Positions 45,159-53,364 of a stretch of DNA of 60,307 nt are shown piece by piece (the stretch's first letter is position 1; the number at the start of each line of letters is the position of its first letter). This DNA comes from Alphaproteobacteria bacterium (lineage in GTDB: Bacteria > Pseudomonadota > Alphaproteobacteria > CAAGCB01 > CAG-977): the NCBI GenBank assembly GCA_900768845.1, contig CAAGEK010000034.1:1-60307 (forward strand), written 5' to 3'. The notes beneath the pieces are model-generated. The model worked only from the letters and a program-made list of their open reading frames with translations, was not told the origin of the DNA and did no database searches. A program made the translations under genes and the position numbers.

Positions 45159-45947
45159 ATGCCGAAAGAGGAAATAATCATTCACGGTGCCGAAGATTTT
45201 GAAGGAATGCGCAAGGCGGGACGTTTGGCCGCCGAAGTGTTGGATATGATTACGCCGTACGTTCGGGCGGGCGTTACGACAGCGGAGCTGGATCGCATTT
45301 GCCATGATTATATCGTCGAACACGGAGCCGTTCCCGCTTGTTTGGGGTACAGAGGGTATCCGAAATCGGTGTGCATTTCTCTGAATCACGTCATTTGTCA
45401 CGGCATCCCCGGTGACAGGAAGCTTGTCAACGGCGATATTTTAAATATTGATGTGACGGTCATTCTGGACGGATGGTACGGCGATACCAGCCGGATGTAC
45501 GGCGTCGGAAAGTTGCCCGTCAAGGCCAAACGCCTGATTGACATTACATATGAAACGATGATGCGCGGCATAGAAGCCGTCAAACCCGGCGCGACTCTGG
45601 GCGACGTCGGTCATGCGATGCAATCTTATGCCGAATCGCACCGCTGTTCCGTTGTTAAAGACTTTTGCGGGCACGGTTTGGGCAGAACCTTTCATTGTTC
45701 TCCGAACGTGTTGAACTTCGGCCGCCCGCATGAAGGGCTGATTTTAAAGGAAGGGATGTTTTTCACAATCGAGCCGATGGTCAATTTGGGCGGGGACGAT
45801 TTGAAAATCCTGTCCGACGGGTGGACGGCGGTGACGCGTGACATGTCTTTGTCCGCGCAGTACGAGCATTCTCTGGCCGTGACGGCCGACGGGTACGAAC
45901 TGTTTACAACGTCGCCGAAAGGCTGGGATCATTATCCTTACGAATAA
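45159..45947 (+). CDS. map: Methionine aminopeptidase type I
   Basis: 262 residues. Metal ligands visible: Asp in INIDVTVILDG and YGDTSRMY, His in FCGHGLGRTFH, Glu in FTIEPMVNLGG and YEHSLAVT. Removes N-terminal Met from nascent proteins. ATG at 45159, with AGGGGAAA upstream, is preferred to the GTG at 45156. Followed 11 bases later by radC. Confidence 0.97.
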   Translation: MPKEEIIIHGAEDFEGMRKAGRLAAEVLDMITPYVRAGVTTAELDRICHDYIVEHGAVPACLGYRGYPKSVCISLNHVICHGIPGDRKLVNGDILNIDVTVILDGWYGDTSRMYGVGKLPVKAKRLIDITYETMMRGIEAVKPGATLGDVGHAMQSYAESHRCSVVKDFCGHGLGRTFHCSPNVLNFGRPHEGLILKEGMFFTIEPMVNLGGDDLKILSDGWTAVTRDMSLSAQYEHSLAVTADGYELFTTSPKGWDHYPYE

Positions 45948-45958
45948 AGCGGGTTTGT

Positions 45959-46711
45959 ATGGCGGAAAAGAAACCGGACAAGAATGAGCCGGCGTTTGAT
46001 TTGGGGTGTGTGCCGGATGAAAAGACGAAACGGGACGATCCTCATTATTTCGGGCATCGGGAGCGGTTGCGTAAAAAGCTGTTAAACGCCGGCGGAGCGG
46101 CTTTGGCCGATTATGAATTGCTCGAGCTGATTTTAATGCAGGCCATTCCCCGAAAAGACGTCAAGCCTTTGGCCAAAGAGATTTTAAAAGTCTTCGGTTC
46201 GTTTGCCGAAGCCGTATCCGCGCCGGCCGGCGAGTTGATGAAAATCGACGGAGTCAAGGAAGCGACGGCGGCATTGTTCGCCGTTATCCGCGAATCGGGC
46301 GTCAGAATGCTGAAAGATCAGGTTTCGGAAGCTCCCGTCCTGTCGAATTGGGGGCGGATGATCGCCTATTGCCGCGCCGCGCAGGGAATGAAGAAAATAG
46401 AGGTCTTTCGTGTTTTGTTTCTGGATACGGGCAATCGCTTGATCAAAGACGAAGTCCTGCAAGAGGGGACGGTCAATCAGGCGATGGTGTATCCCAGAGA
46501 AATTGCGAAAAGGGCGTTGGAACTGTCGGCGGTTTCGCTGGTTATGGTTCACAACCATCCTGCAGGAAACCTGAAACCGTCCAAGAACGACATCTCTATG
46601 ACCAAAGCGGTGGAAGAAGCTTTGAACACTCTGGGAATATCGCTGTTGGATCACGTTATCGTCGCGAAGTCGGGATATATGTCTTTCAGGGAAAGCGGAT
46701 TTTTAAAGTGA
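45959..46711 (+). CDS. radC: RadC/MPN-domain protein
   Basis: 250 residues. N-terminal helix-hairpin-helix region (DYELLELILM, KIDGVKEAT), C-terminal JAB/MPN domain with the JAMM motif HNHPAGNLKPSKND (His198, His200, Asp211) and upstream Glu in LIKDEVLQEGTVN. Once thought a repair protein; the activity of the family is still unclear. The extended N-terminus (1-35) is charged. Tandem with map, a frequent arrangement in Alphaproteobacteria. Confidence 0.95.
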   Translation: MAEKKPDKNEPAFDLGCVPDEKTKRDDPHYFGHRERLRKKLLNAGGAALADYELLELILMQAIPRKDVKPLAKEILKVFGSFAEAVSAPAGELMKIDGVKEATAALFAVIRESGVRMLKDQVSEAPVLSNWGRMIAYCRAAQGMKKIEVFRVLFLDTGNRLIKDEVLQEGTVNQAMVYPREIAKRALELSAVSLVMVHNHPAGNLKPSKNDISMTKAVEEALNTLGISLLDHVIVAKSGYMSFRESGFLK

Positions 46712-46712
46712 T

Positions 46713-47210
46713 TTATTTTTCCGCGGCTTTGGCGGCGATTGTCGCGCCCAGTCTGGAAATTCCGGCTCCCAACACGTTCACCACCGTGCAAATGTTCCAT
46801 ATCTTCAGTTGGGAACCGTCCATGTAGCCGAACAATCCTTGACCGACGACCCATGCCACAATGGAAAAGGACAGCAACATATCCAGCGCATCCCCCGCGT
46901 CGCCGCCCCATTTGGACAGGAAAGCCTGTCTGCGTGCGATCAGAGCCAGCAAACAATACGGATACCGCGTGTGCCCGTGACAGCAAATGGCGTGCAGGCT
47001 CATCGCGTTTAAAAACAGATCCAGCAATCCCCACACAATGAACATCAATGCCAAAACGTCGGCGGCCGGATGTTCGTACAGTCTGTGAATGACGACTCCG
47101 CACAATATTTTGTACCCGACGAACGGAAAACCGATCGTCAGGACGGCCAGCACTTGAAAAAGATGGGATTTGATGTATTGAATCTTTGGCATCCGGTGAA
47201 AATACGTCAT
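46713..47210 (-). CDS. Small integral membrane protein of unknown function
   Basis: 165 residues with four predicted membrane segments (about 15-38, 47-72, 105-127 and 135-155). The second segment ends LHAICCHGHTRYPYC, with a cluster of His and Cys that could bind metal. Not recognised. Convergent with radC, one base apart. The start could also be the ATG six codons downstream. Confidence 0.6.
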   Translation of the reverse strand: MTYFHRMPKIQYIKSHLFQVLAVLTIGFPFVGYKILCGVVIHRLYEHPAADVLALMFIVWGLLDLFLNAMSLHAICCHGHTRYPYCLLALIARRQAFLSKWGGDAGDALDMLLSFSIVAWVVGQGLFGYMDGSQLKIWNICTVVNVLGAGISRLGATIAAKAAEK

Positions 47211-47308
47211 TTTTGTGTGAAAGGAAAAAACTTTGTGTACTATCGGTTAATATCCTTTTAAAGTAAAGATGATATTTTGAAAAAAACGGACGGGTTCAGG
47301 GTCGGACA

Positions 47309-48049
47309 ATGAATATCTTTCAATTTCTGTTCAGCAAAGACGACGAAAACACGAATGACAAACTGGGGGCGTATCCGGAAAAGGTTCACGTCGCGGCGAT
47401 GCCGGAGCGCAGGTATTTGAAAACGTCGCGAGTGATGACGATCGTGTCTTCGGGGTTGTTGTGCGGGGCGATCGTTTTGGCTTTGATTGTTTATATGCTT
47501 GCTCCCCAACTCAGAGCCCGCCCCGGTTTGTACTATATTAACAAACAGTTTTACAAGCTGATGAACGTACAGCGTTCCGTCGTTTCGCGCCATGCCAACG
47601 CATTGATTTTGGAAATGTACATCCGCGAATATATCATGTTGCGTTATACGATATTGGCCGACATTGACGAGATGAAACGCCGTTGGGACAAAGGCAGCGA
47701 TCTGTTTTGGTATTCTTCCGAAGAAACGTTTAAGGGGTTTCAGCCCGAACAGGCGACCATGAGCAACCAGATGATGGAAGGAATGACCCGAGAGGTCAGA
47801 TTGCGCTTTGTCAGTTATGTCTGGGACGGTTTGTGGCTGGCCGAATTTGACACCATCGATAAAATGCCGGAAGAGGAAAAACCTCGAGTCAGGCGGTGGC
47901 GGGCGCAGATTCGTGCAGGCTATCGTTCCCGCCCCTATCCGAATCCGGATATGCGTATGAAAAATCCGTTGGATTTTATGGTTTTTCAATTTGACATTTC
48001 TTCTCGGGGAATTAACGAACCGAAACCGAACGCCAAATTTTTGGATTGA
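47309..48049 (+). CDS. VirB8-like inner-membrane protein
   Basis: 246 residues. Short cytoplasmic N-terminus, one transmembrane helix (about 45-66), then a periplasmic domain with MYIREYIMLRYTIL near its start, a long helical region and a C-terminal strand pattern RMKNPLDFMVFQFDIS. VirB8 proteins share this topology, an RExY-like helix and an NPLGF-like motif, with an NTF2-like fold. It may be an assembly factor of a type IV secretion system whose other genes lie elsewhere. Resemblance is by eye only. A strong terminator follows. Confidence 0.5.
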   Translation: MNIFQFLFSKDDENTNDKLGAYPEKVHVAAMPERRYLKTSRVMTIVSSGLLCGAIVLALIVYMLAPQLRARPGLYYINKQFYKLMNVQRSVVSRHANALILEMYIREYIMLRYTILADIDEMKRRWDKGSDLFWYSSEETFKGFQPEQATMSNQMMEGMTREVRLRFVSYVWDGLWLAEFDTIDKMPEEEKPRVRRWRAQIRAGYRSRPYPNPDMRMKNPLDFMVFQFDISSRGINEPKPNAKFLD

Positions 48050-48059
48050 CGCTCGGACG

Positions 48060-48088
48060 AAAGCCTCCCGATCGGGAGGCTTTTTTTT
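48060..48088 (+). terminator. Terminator after the VirB8-like gene
   Basis: AAAGCCTCCCGATCGGGAGGCTTT stem followed by eight T, 11 bases past the stop codon. Confidence 0.88.
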
Positions 48089-48171
48089 ACGGCAAAGAGA
48101 AAAAAATATTCAAATGATGACGACCGTCACACTTTTTTGCATATTTTTCCGATAGGATGAAATTATCAGGA

Positions 48172-48345
48172 CGGCGAGAAAAGATAGACGGACTTTCCGT
48201 TTAGAGGGGGCTTTTCAAAACCGTTTTGATGTAGTGACTCCTTTGGTGACAGCTCTCCTGTTTATGAAGGTTTGACTTAAAGGATAAAGACGGTTCAAAA
48301 GGAATGAGGGGTTTCTTTTTGATAAAGTCTTTATCCTTTTTTTTT
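48172..48345 (+). ncRNA. Candidate small RNA upstream of tRNA-Val
   Basis: The 328-base stretch between the VirB8-like terminator and tRNA-Val has no coding frame. It holds a plausible promoter (TTGCAT 48136-48141, AAATTA 48159-48164) and ends in a perfect 13-bp stem, AAAGGATAAAGAC (48279-48291) with GTCTTTATCCTTT (48327-48339), and a run of T. A transcript of about 170 bases would result. I cannot match it to a known family (it lacks SRP RNA, tmRNA and RNase P hallmarks). Ends are estimates. Confidence 0.5.
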
Positions 48346-48370
48346 GTTTAAATAAGATGAAAGAAGTCCT

Positions 48371-48399
48371 TGACGCGGAGGCTTGAAGCTTTTATAAAC
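48371..48399 (+). promoter_or_regulatory. Promoter of tRNA-Val
   Basis: TTGACG (48371-48376), 17-base spacer, TATAAA (48394-48399); expected start about 10 bases before the tRNA. Confidence 0.75.
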
Positions 48400-48416
48400 G
48401 CAAAAGATCCTTATCG

Positions 48417-48491
48417 GGCGCATAGCTCAGCGGTAGAGCATTACCTTCACACGGTAGGGGTCGCAGGTTCGATCCCTGCTGCGCCCACCAG
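48417..48491 (+). tRNA. tRNA-Val (anticodon CAC)
   Basis: 75 bases including encoded CCA. Acceptor stem GGGCGCA/TGCGCCC, D arm with GCTCAGCGGTAGAGC, anticodon loop TTCACAC giving CAC, T arm GCAGGTTCGATCCCTGC. Reads GUG codons. Own promoter and terminator. Confidence 0.96.
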
Positions 48492-48492
48492 A

Positions 48493-48520
48493 AAAAAGCC
48501 TCCGTTCAGGGGGCTTTTTC
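48493..48520 (+). terminator. Terminator of tRNA-Val
   Basis: AAAAGCCTCC-GTTCA-GGGGGCTTTTT stem and T run directly behind the tRNA CCA. Confidence 0.85.
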
Positions 48521-48726
48521 GGTATCGGGCGTGCCGGATCGAACCGAGGGGCGGCAAAGAAAAAACAGGCCGTTTGACAAGGCGACACATCAACCATGTG
48601 GTTTAAAATGTCGAAAATATGATATTTTCTTTGAACCATAAAACGGAAATGGAGCTGGACACGGATTTTGTTCGGTGTTAATCCATAAATAAAATTTTAT
48701 CTCACCAGTATCGAAAGGATATTCGG

Positions 48727-49545
48727 ATGCCCGAATGTAATCACGATTGCGCTTCTTGCAGTGCGAATTGTTCTTCGCGCACGGAAATTCAAAAAGAAAA
48801 ACCGAACGCGGCCAGCAATATTAAAAAAGTCATCGCCGTCGTCAGCGGAAAAGGCGGCGTCGGAAAGTCGATGGTAACGGCTTTGACGGCTTGCGCAATG
48901 AAACGCAGAGGACATAAAGTGGCCGTTTTGGATGCTGACATAACAGGCCCGTCCGTTCCGAAAGCTTTTGGAATCAAAGAAAAAGCCATGGGAACGGACG
49001 CAGGGATTTTTCCGGCACTCAGCAAAGGCGGCGTTGAAATCATGTCCGTCAATTTATTGTTGGAACATGATACGGATCCCGTTTTATGGCGCGGGCCGGT
49101 TATCGGCGGGGCGGTAAAGCAGTTTTGGACGGATGTGATTTGGAATGACGTCGATTTCATGTTTATTGATATGCCTCCCGGAACCGGAGATGTTCCTTTG
49201 ACGGTATTTCAATCTTTGCCGGTTGACGGCGTTATCGTCGTCACTTCGCCGCAGGAATTGGTTTCCATGATTGTTGCCAAAGCCGTTAAAATGGCGGAAA
49301 TGATGAATATTCCCGTTTTGGGCATTGTTGAAAATATGTCGTATTTCAAATGTCCCGATTGTGGAAAGGAAATCCCCGTTTTTGGAAAAAGCCGCGTTGA
49401 CGAAACGGCGAGGGAATACGGAATTTCTTTAATCGCAAAGTTGCCGGTCAATCCTGAAATGGCGGAATTGTGTGACGCCGGAGAAATCGAGTCGTTTAAG
49501 ACGGATGCGTTGGACAATGTCGTAAAAGCGTTGGAAGCTTTGTAA
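48727..49545 (+). CDS. mrp: Mrp/NBP35-family iron-sulfur carrier ATPase
   Basis: 272 residues. Deviant Walker A SGKGGVGKS (40-48), DADITGPSVPKAFG, switch DMPPGTGD, and the conserved CPDC pair (Cys209, Cys212) that bridges a 4Fe-4S cluster in the dimer. The N-terminus has four extra Cys (4, 8, 11, 15; CNHDCASCSANC), resembling the ferredoxin-like extension of NBP35 and of Mrp proteins from anaerobic Firmicutes. It lacks the N-terminal MIP18 domain common in proteobacterial Mrp. Delivers Fe-S clusters to target proteins. Possibly acquired from an anaerobe. Confidence 0.9.
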   Translation: MPECNHDCASCSANCSSRTEIQKEKPNAASNIKKVIAVVSGKGGVGKSMVTALTACAMKRRGHKVAVLDADITGPSVPKAFGIKEKAMGTDAGIFPALSKGGVEIMSVNLLLEHDTDPVLWRGPVIGGAVKQFWTDVIWNDVDFMFIDMPPGTGDVPLTVFQSLPVDGVIVVTSPQELVSMIVAKAVKMAEMMNIPVLGIVENMSYFKCPDCGKEIPVFGKSRVDETAREYGISLIAKLPVNPEMAELCDAGEIESFKTDALDNVVKALEAL

Positions 49546-49570
49546 TCCGGACTGAAACTTTTATAAAAAA

Positions 49571-49600
49571 CGGAAGGCTCCGGTACCTTCCGTTTTTTTT
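49571..49600 (+). terminator. Terminator of mrp
   Basis: CGGAAGG-CTCCGGTA-CCTTCCG stem followed by eight T, 25 bases after the stop codon. Confidence 0.87.
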
Positions 49601-50005
49601 GTGCCTATAAAGTATTCTTTGGAGAGATTAGAGAGCTGTGCGGTCGGACAAACTCATGAGCATATACCGGTAGAGATGCCGAAAATGAGTGTGTTGAGTT
49701 TTGTAGTTTTTCTAAAAGGGAAAAGCGGTTTGACGGTTTACGAGCATATAAAGTTTTGGAGCAGGGGATACTATCCGCAGGAAAGAACGCCCGTAAGATT
49801 GCAGAATATCTGCAAAATCGGCTGAAAGAAGACGCTCTGTCAGACCTCCTGACCAGACCTGTCCGCCCCGTTTACGAATGGCAAGCCACGAAATACACCT
49901 GCCAAAGCGTTGTGGGCGGAAAGCGTAACCGGTGGCATGAAGGCTACCCCCGCCGTATGAAAAAACACCCGCCGGACGGGCGGGTGGCTTTTTGGTATTT
50001 TTCCT
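49601..50005 (+). mobile_element. Left-truncated IS200-type element, copy E
   Basis: Begins within the transposase (TATAAAGTATTCTTTGG, like YKVFFG) right after the mrp terminator. Recognisable pieces include HEHIPVEMPKMSVLSFVVFLKGK (49661-49725) and, across frameshifts, FWSRGYY and KIAEYLQNRLKEDALSDLLT. The right-end hairpin is present near 49966-49987 (ACACCCGCC-GGAC-GGGCGGGTGG). Where relatives have the H-u-H metal motif, this copy reads H-E-H. The left end is missing. Confidence 0.8.
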
Positions 50006-50041
50006 TTTTTATAAAAAGGAAGGGGAGGGCTTCGCAAAAAA

Positions 50042-50995
50042 TCAGGAAGCCGAAGGTTGTTCCGTGTATACGGGATCTGTCAGAATGGAAATCAGCTCTT
50101 CTTTGACGGCGGCCGCGTTTTCCAGATCTATTTGACACGTTCCGGCCGTCGTGTGCCCGCCTCCGCCGTATTGCAACATCAGTTCGCCGATGTTGATAAT
50201 GTTGGATCGGTTTAAAATCGATTTTCCGGCCGCGAAAACGATGCGTTGACCGTTGACGCGCCACATGGCGTGAATGGAAATGTTCGTTTCGGGATACAAA
50301 GCATACACCATGAAACGGTTTCCGGGGAAAATGACGTCTTGGTTCAACATATCGACATAGGCCAGATTTTTATGTACGGTCGTACATTTTTTCAGCTGTT
50401 CCTTAAACTTGTCCTGATATTTGAAATATAAATCGACCCGTTCTTTGACGTCGGGCATTTCCAAGATTTCATCCGCATCATAATTGCGGCACAAGTCGAT
50501 CATATTCATCATCAGCTGGTAGTTTGAAATGCGGAAATCGCGGAACCGTCCCAATCCCGTTCGCGCATCCATGATAAAAGCCAGTAAAGTCCAGCCCTTG
50601 GGGTTTAAAATGTCTTCCAGCGTGTAATCCGCGCTGTCGGCTTGATCCACGGCTTTCATCATTTCTTCGGAAATGTTTTTGAAGCGTTCCTTTCCGCCGA
50701 AACTGTCCCACACGACGCGGGCGGCGGACGGGGCGTTCGGATTGATGAAATGGTTGCTTTTTTTGCCGACGCGTGACAATTCGCTGATATGGTGGTCAAA
50801 GACGTATGAAGCGGCTTTGGAATAAGGCAAATTCGTCGTAATATCCCCCGGGCCGATTTCAATCAGTCCGTCTTGAACGTCCTTCGGATGAACGAATTTG
50901 ACTTCGTTTATCAAATCAAGCTCTTTGAGCAAAATCGCGGAAACAAGTCCGTCGAAATCGCTGCGGGTAATCAATCTGAAACGATCTTTTTCCAT
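50042..50995 (-). CDS. DHH-family phosphoesterase (paralogue 2)
   Basis: 317 residues from MEKDRFRLITRSDFDGLVS. DHH motifs: ITRSDFDGL (Asp13, Asp15), VFDHHISELSRV, and DHHA1-type GGGGHTTAGTCQI near the C-terminus. Mn2+-dependent phosphoesterases of this superfamily act on short oligonucleotides, cyclic dinucleotides or polyphosphate. About 60% identical by eye to the gene just upstream (51010-51936), so the two come from a tandem duplication. The start is set by matching the paralogue; the upstream extension overlaps it. Substrate unknown. Confidence 0.85.
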   Translation of the reverse strand: MEKDRFRLITRSDFDGLVSAILLKELDLINEVKFVHPKDVQDGLIEIGPGDITTNLPYSKAASYVFDHHISELSRVGKKSNHFINPNAPSAARVVWDSFGGKERFKNISEEMMKAVDQADSADYTLEDILNPKGWTLLAFIMDARTGLGRFRDFRISNYQLMMNMIDLCRNYDADEILEMPDVKERVDLYFKYQDKFKEQLKKCTTVHKNLAYVDMLNQDVIFPGNRFMVYALYPETNISIHAMWRVNGQRIVFAAGKSILNRSNIINIGELMLQYGGGGHTTAGTCQIDLENAAAVKEELISILTDPVYTEQPSAS

Positions 50996-51009
50996 AACCA
51001 ACCTTTCGA

Positions 51010-51936
51010 TTAAACGTCCTGCACCATTGCCGTGATGATTTCTTCGCGGATGCGCGGAGCGTCCGCCACGGGAACCTGACACGTCCCCGCACCGATGTGA
51101 CCTCCGCCGCCGTATTGAAGCATAAATTCGCCGATGTTCATTTTCGATGTTTTGTTAAAAATGGATTTTCCCGCGGCGAATACGACGTTGCGTTTGTTTT
51201 TGCCCCATATTTCGTGAACGGATATGTTGATTTGGGGAAACAGGGCGTACACCATGAAACGGTTTCCGGCGTAAATGATTTCTTCGTCGCGCAGGTAGAT
51301 ATGAGCCGCCGTCTTATGGATTTTCGTGCATTTTTTCAGCTGTTCCTTGAACTTGTCCTGATGCTCGAAATACAAATCGACGCGTTCGGCGACGTCGGGG
51401 GATTTCAGGATGTCTTCAACGTCTCGGGTGCGGCATAAATCAACCAGTTGCATCATCAAATCATAGTTGTTGATGCGGAAGTTTTTGAAACGCCCCAGCC
51501 CCGTCCTTGCATCCATGATGAAGGCCAACAAAATCCATCCCGTCGGATGCAGGATGTCTTCCATCGTATATTTTGCGGAATCGGCGACGTCCACGGCTTT
51601 CATCAAAGCGGGCGGGATGTTTTTAAAGCGTTCTTCCGCACCGTAATATTCGTACACGACGCGAGCGGCGGACGGCGCGTTCGGATAAACGATGTGGTTG
51701 GGGGGGCTGATGACCCTTGACACCTCGCTGATATGATGGTCGAAAGCGATGTGTACGCCTTCGACATACGGCAGGTTGGCCGTTATATCCGAATCCGTGA
51801 TGGAAATGCGCCCGTCCTGCATATCTTTGGGATGGACGAAGCGGATTTCGTCAATGATGTTCAATTCTTTAAGCAGGGCTGCGCAAACCAATCCGTCAAA
51901 GTCGCTGCGCGTCAGCAATCTTTTTTTGGCAAGCAT
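51010..51936 (-). CDS. DHH-family phosphoesterase (paralogue 1)
   Basis: 308 residues, MLAKKRLLTRSDFDGLVCAAL. The same DHH layout as its neighbour: TRSDFDGL, AFDHHISEVSRV, and QYGGGGHIGAGTCQV. Shared blocks with the neighbour include FVHPKDMQDG, AFIMDARTGLGRF, and YFEHQDKFKEQLKKCT. 14 bases separate the genes, so they are probably one transcript. Having both copies intact suggests different substrates or a heteromeric enzyme. Confidence 0.85.
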   Translation of the reverse strand: MLAKKRLLTRSDFDGLVCAALLKELNIIDEIRFVHPKDMQDGRISITDSDITANLPYVEGVHIAFDHHISEVSRVISPPNHIVYPNAPSAARVVYEYYGAEERFKNIPPALMKAVDVADSAKYTMEDILHPTGWILLAFIMDARTGLGRFKNFRINNYDLMMQLVDLCRTRDVEDILKSPDVAERVDLYFEHQDKFKEQLKKCTKIHKTAAHIYLRDEEIIYAGNRFMVYALFPQINISVHEIWGKNKRNVVFAAGKSIFNKTSKMNIGEFMLQYGGGGHIGAGTCQVPVADAPRIREEIITAMVQDV

Positions 51937-52085
51937 ATTCTAAGACTCCGTTAAATTATTTTTTTAAGAGGATAACCAAAAGAGCGGCTCAAAAGCAACA
52001 AAAGACGCGTAAAATATTTTACGGGTTGAACAAAAATGCGATTTCGGTGATGATTGCGCCGGAAACTATTCAGGGAATCCGTATT

Positions 52086-52412
52086 GTGAAAACGCTTTTG
52101 ATTGTCATGTTGCTCGGCCTGTCCGCCTGTACCCAAGCCCCTTTCGTCGATTGGCGGCGCGAAGCCGGCCAGCCTCACACCGTCGGCGAATCAACGCCGG
52201 ACAGGGTGGCCGTTTGCTACAATCCCTTTTCGACGAATGAAACGGAAATCATCAATATGGCGAAAGACGAGTGCGCCCGAACCGGCCGCGAACCCCGATA
52301 CGACGGGCACAGCTATTGGTCTTGCCGCGTTTTTCTGCCTCACCGCGTTTATTATAAATGTATCGACAAACCGGTTTCCGATGCGCCGGAACAGGGGCGG
52401 GGCGGACAATGA
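52086..52412 (+). CDS. Small lipoprotein
   Basis: 108 residues with a GTG start. Lipobox LLGLSAC with lipidated Cys16. Mature part holds three further Cys (RVAVCYNPF, KDECARTG, WSCRVF) and a fourth near the end, which could form disulfides in the periplasm. Not recognised, but similar small lipoproteins occur in other Alphaproteobacteria. Its stop overlaps the pyridoxal-kinase start (ATGA). Confidence 0.75.
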   Translation: MKTLLIVMLLGLSACTQAPFVDWRREAGQPHTVGESTPDRVAVCYNPFSTNETEIINMAKDECARTGREPRYDGHSYWSCRVFLPHRVYYKCIDKPVSDAPEQGRGGQ

Positions 52413-53263
52413 AAACGGTTCTTTCCGTTCAATCGCGTGTTGCGGCGGGGCATGTCGGCAATTCGGCGGCGGTGTTTTGCATGGAACGGTCGGGAATCGA
52501 CGTATGGGGCGTTGACACCGTGTCTTTTTCGAATCACCCCGGATACGGCAAAGTCGCAGGAAACATCCGTTCCGCCGAAGAAGTCGCGGAATTGATCGAC
52601 GGGATTGACGCTTGTTTCGGCTTGGACGGGGTTGACGCCGTTTTATCGGGATATTTGGGGCGGGCCGAAACGGGAAAAGCCGTTTCAAAAGCCGTCGGCC
52701 GTCTGCGTCTTGTCAATCCGGACGCTTTGTTTTGTTGCGATCCCGTTATGGGCGACGGCGGCAGAATATATGTCAGTCGGGACATTCCCGATTTGATGCG
52801 CGACGAAATCGTGCCGTCGGCGGACATTATCACGCCGAACCGCTTTGAATTGGAGCTTTTGACGGGGCGTCCGGTCGCTTCCGTTTCCGATGCGCTTGCG
52901 GCGGCGCGCTCGCTGATCGGCAAGAACCGGTTGCGCACGGTCGTGGTGACGGGGCTTGACGGCGGGAAAAACGGGGAAACGTCCGTTTTGTCCATTTCTG
53001 CGGACGAAGCGTTTTGCGTTTCAACGCCGACGCTTGCTTTCGACGCGCCTTTGTGCGGTACGGGCGATACGCTGGCCGCCGTGTTTTTAAGCAGGCTGCT
53101 GTTATCGCACGATTATGCCGGATCCCTTGCGTTTTCTGTTTCCGCGCTTTTCGGGATTATCAGGGAAACCAAAAAAAGAAACGCCTCTTCGCTTTGCCTG
53201 ATTGAAGCTCAAAACGAACTGGAACATCCGTCGCGAATGTTTCCGGCCGAAAAAATTTCTTAG
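52409..53263 (+). CDS. pdxY: Pyridoxal kinase
   Basis: 284 residues. PfkB/ribokinase-like fold: opens VLSVQSRVAAGHVGNSAAVF, CDPVMGDGGRIYV, IITPNRFELELLTG, and the catalytic GTGDTLAAVFLSRLL with the Asp base. Phosphorylates pyridoxal in the vitamin B6 salvage pathway. Translationally coupled to the small lipoprotein gene. Confidence 0.92.
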   Translation: MKTVLSVQSRVAAGHVGNSAAVFCMERSGIDVWGVDTVSFSNHPGYGKVAGNIRSAEEVAELIDGIDACFGLDGVDAVLSGYLGRAETGKAVSKAVGRLRLVNPDALFCCDPVMGDGGRIYVSRDIPDLMRDEIVPSADIITPNRFELELLTGRPVASVSDALAAARSLIGKNRLRTVVVTGLDGGKNGETSVLSISADEAFCVSTPTLAFDAPLCGTGDTLAAVFLSRLLLSHDYAGSLAFSVSALFGIIRETKKRNASSLCLIEAQNELEHPSRMFPAEKIS

Positions 53264-53364
53264 CCGTTTTTAAAATTGTTGTAGAAACTTTTTGAAAAAT
53301 TTTGTATATTTTTTGTCAAGGGTGCAGGCAGGTACGCTTGCTTTTTTGCAAAAGGATGAAAAAA

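Noticed and set aside
48172..48345. SRP RNA, tmRNA or RNase P RNA for the candidate small RNA
   Set aside because: No GGAAGNAGC-like SRP loop, no tRNA-like ends and no RNase P conserved core are present.
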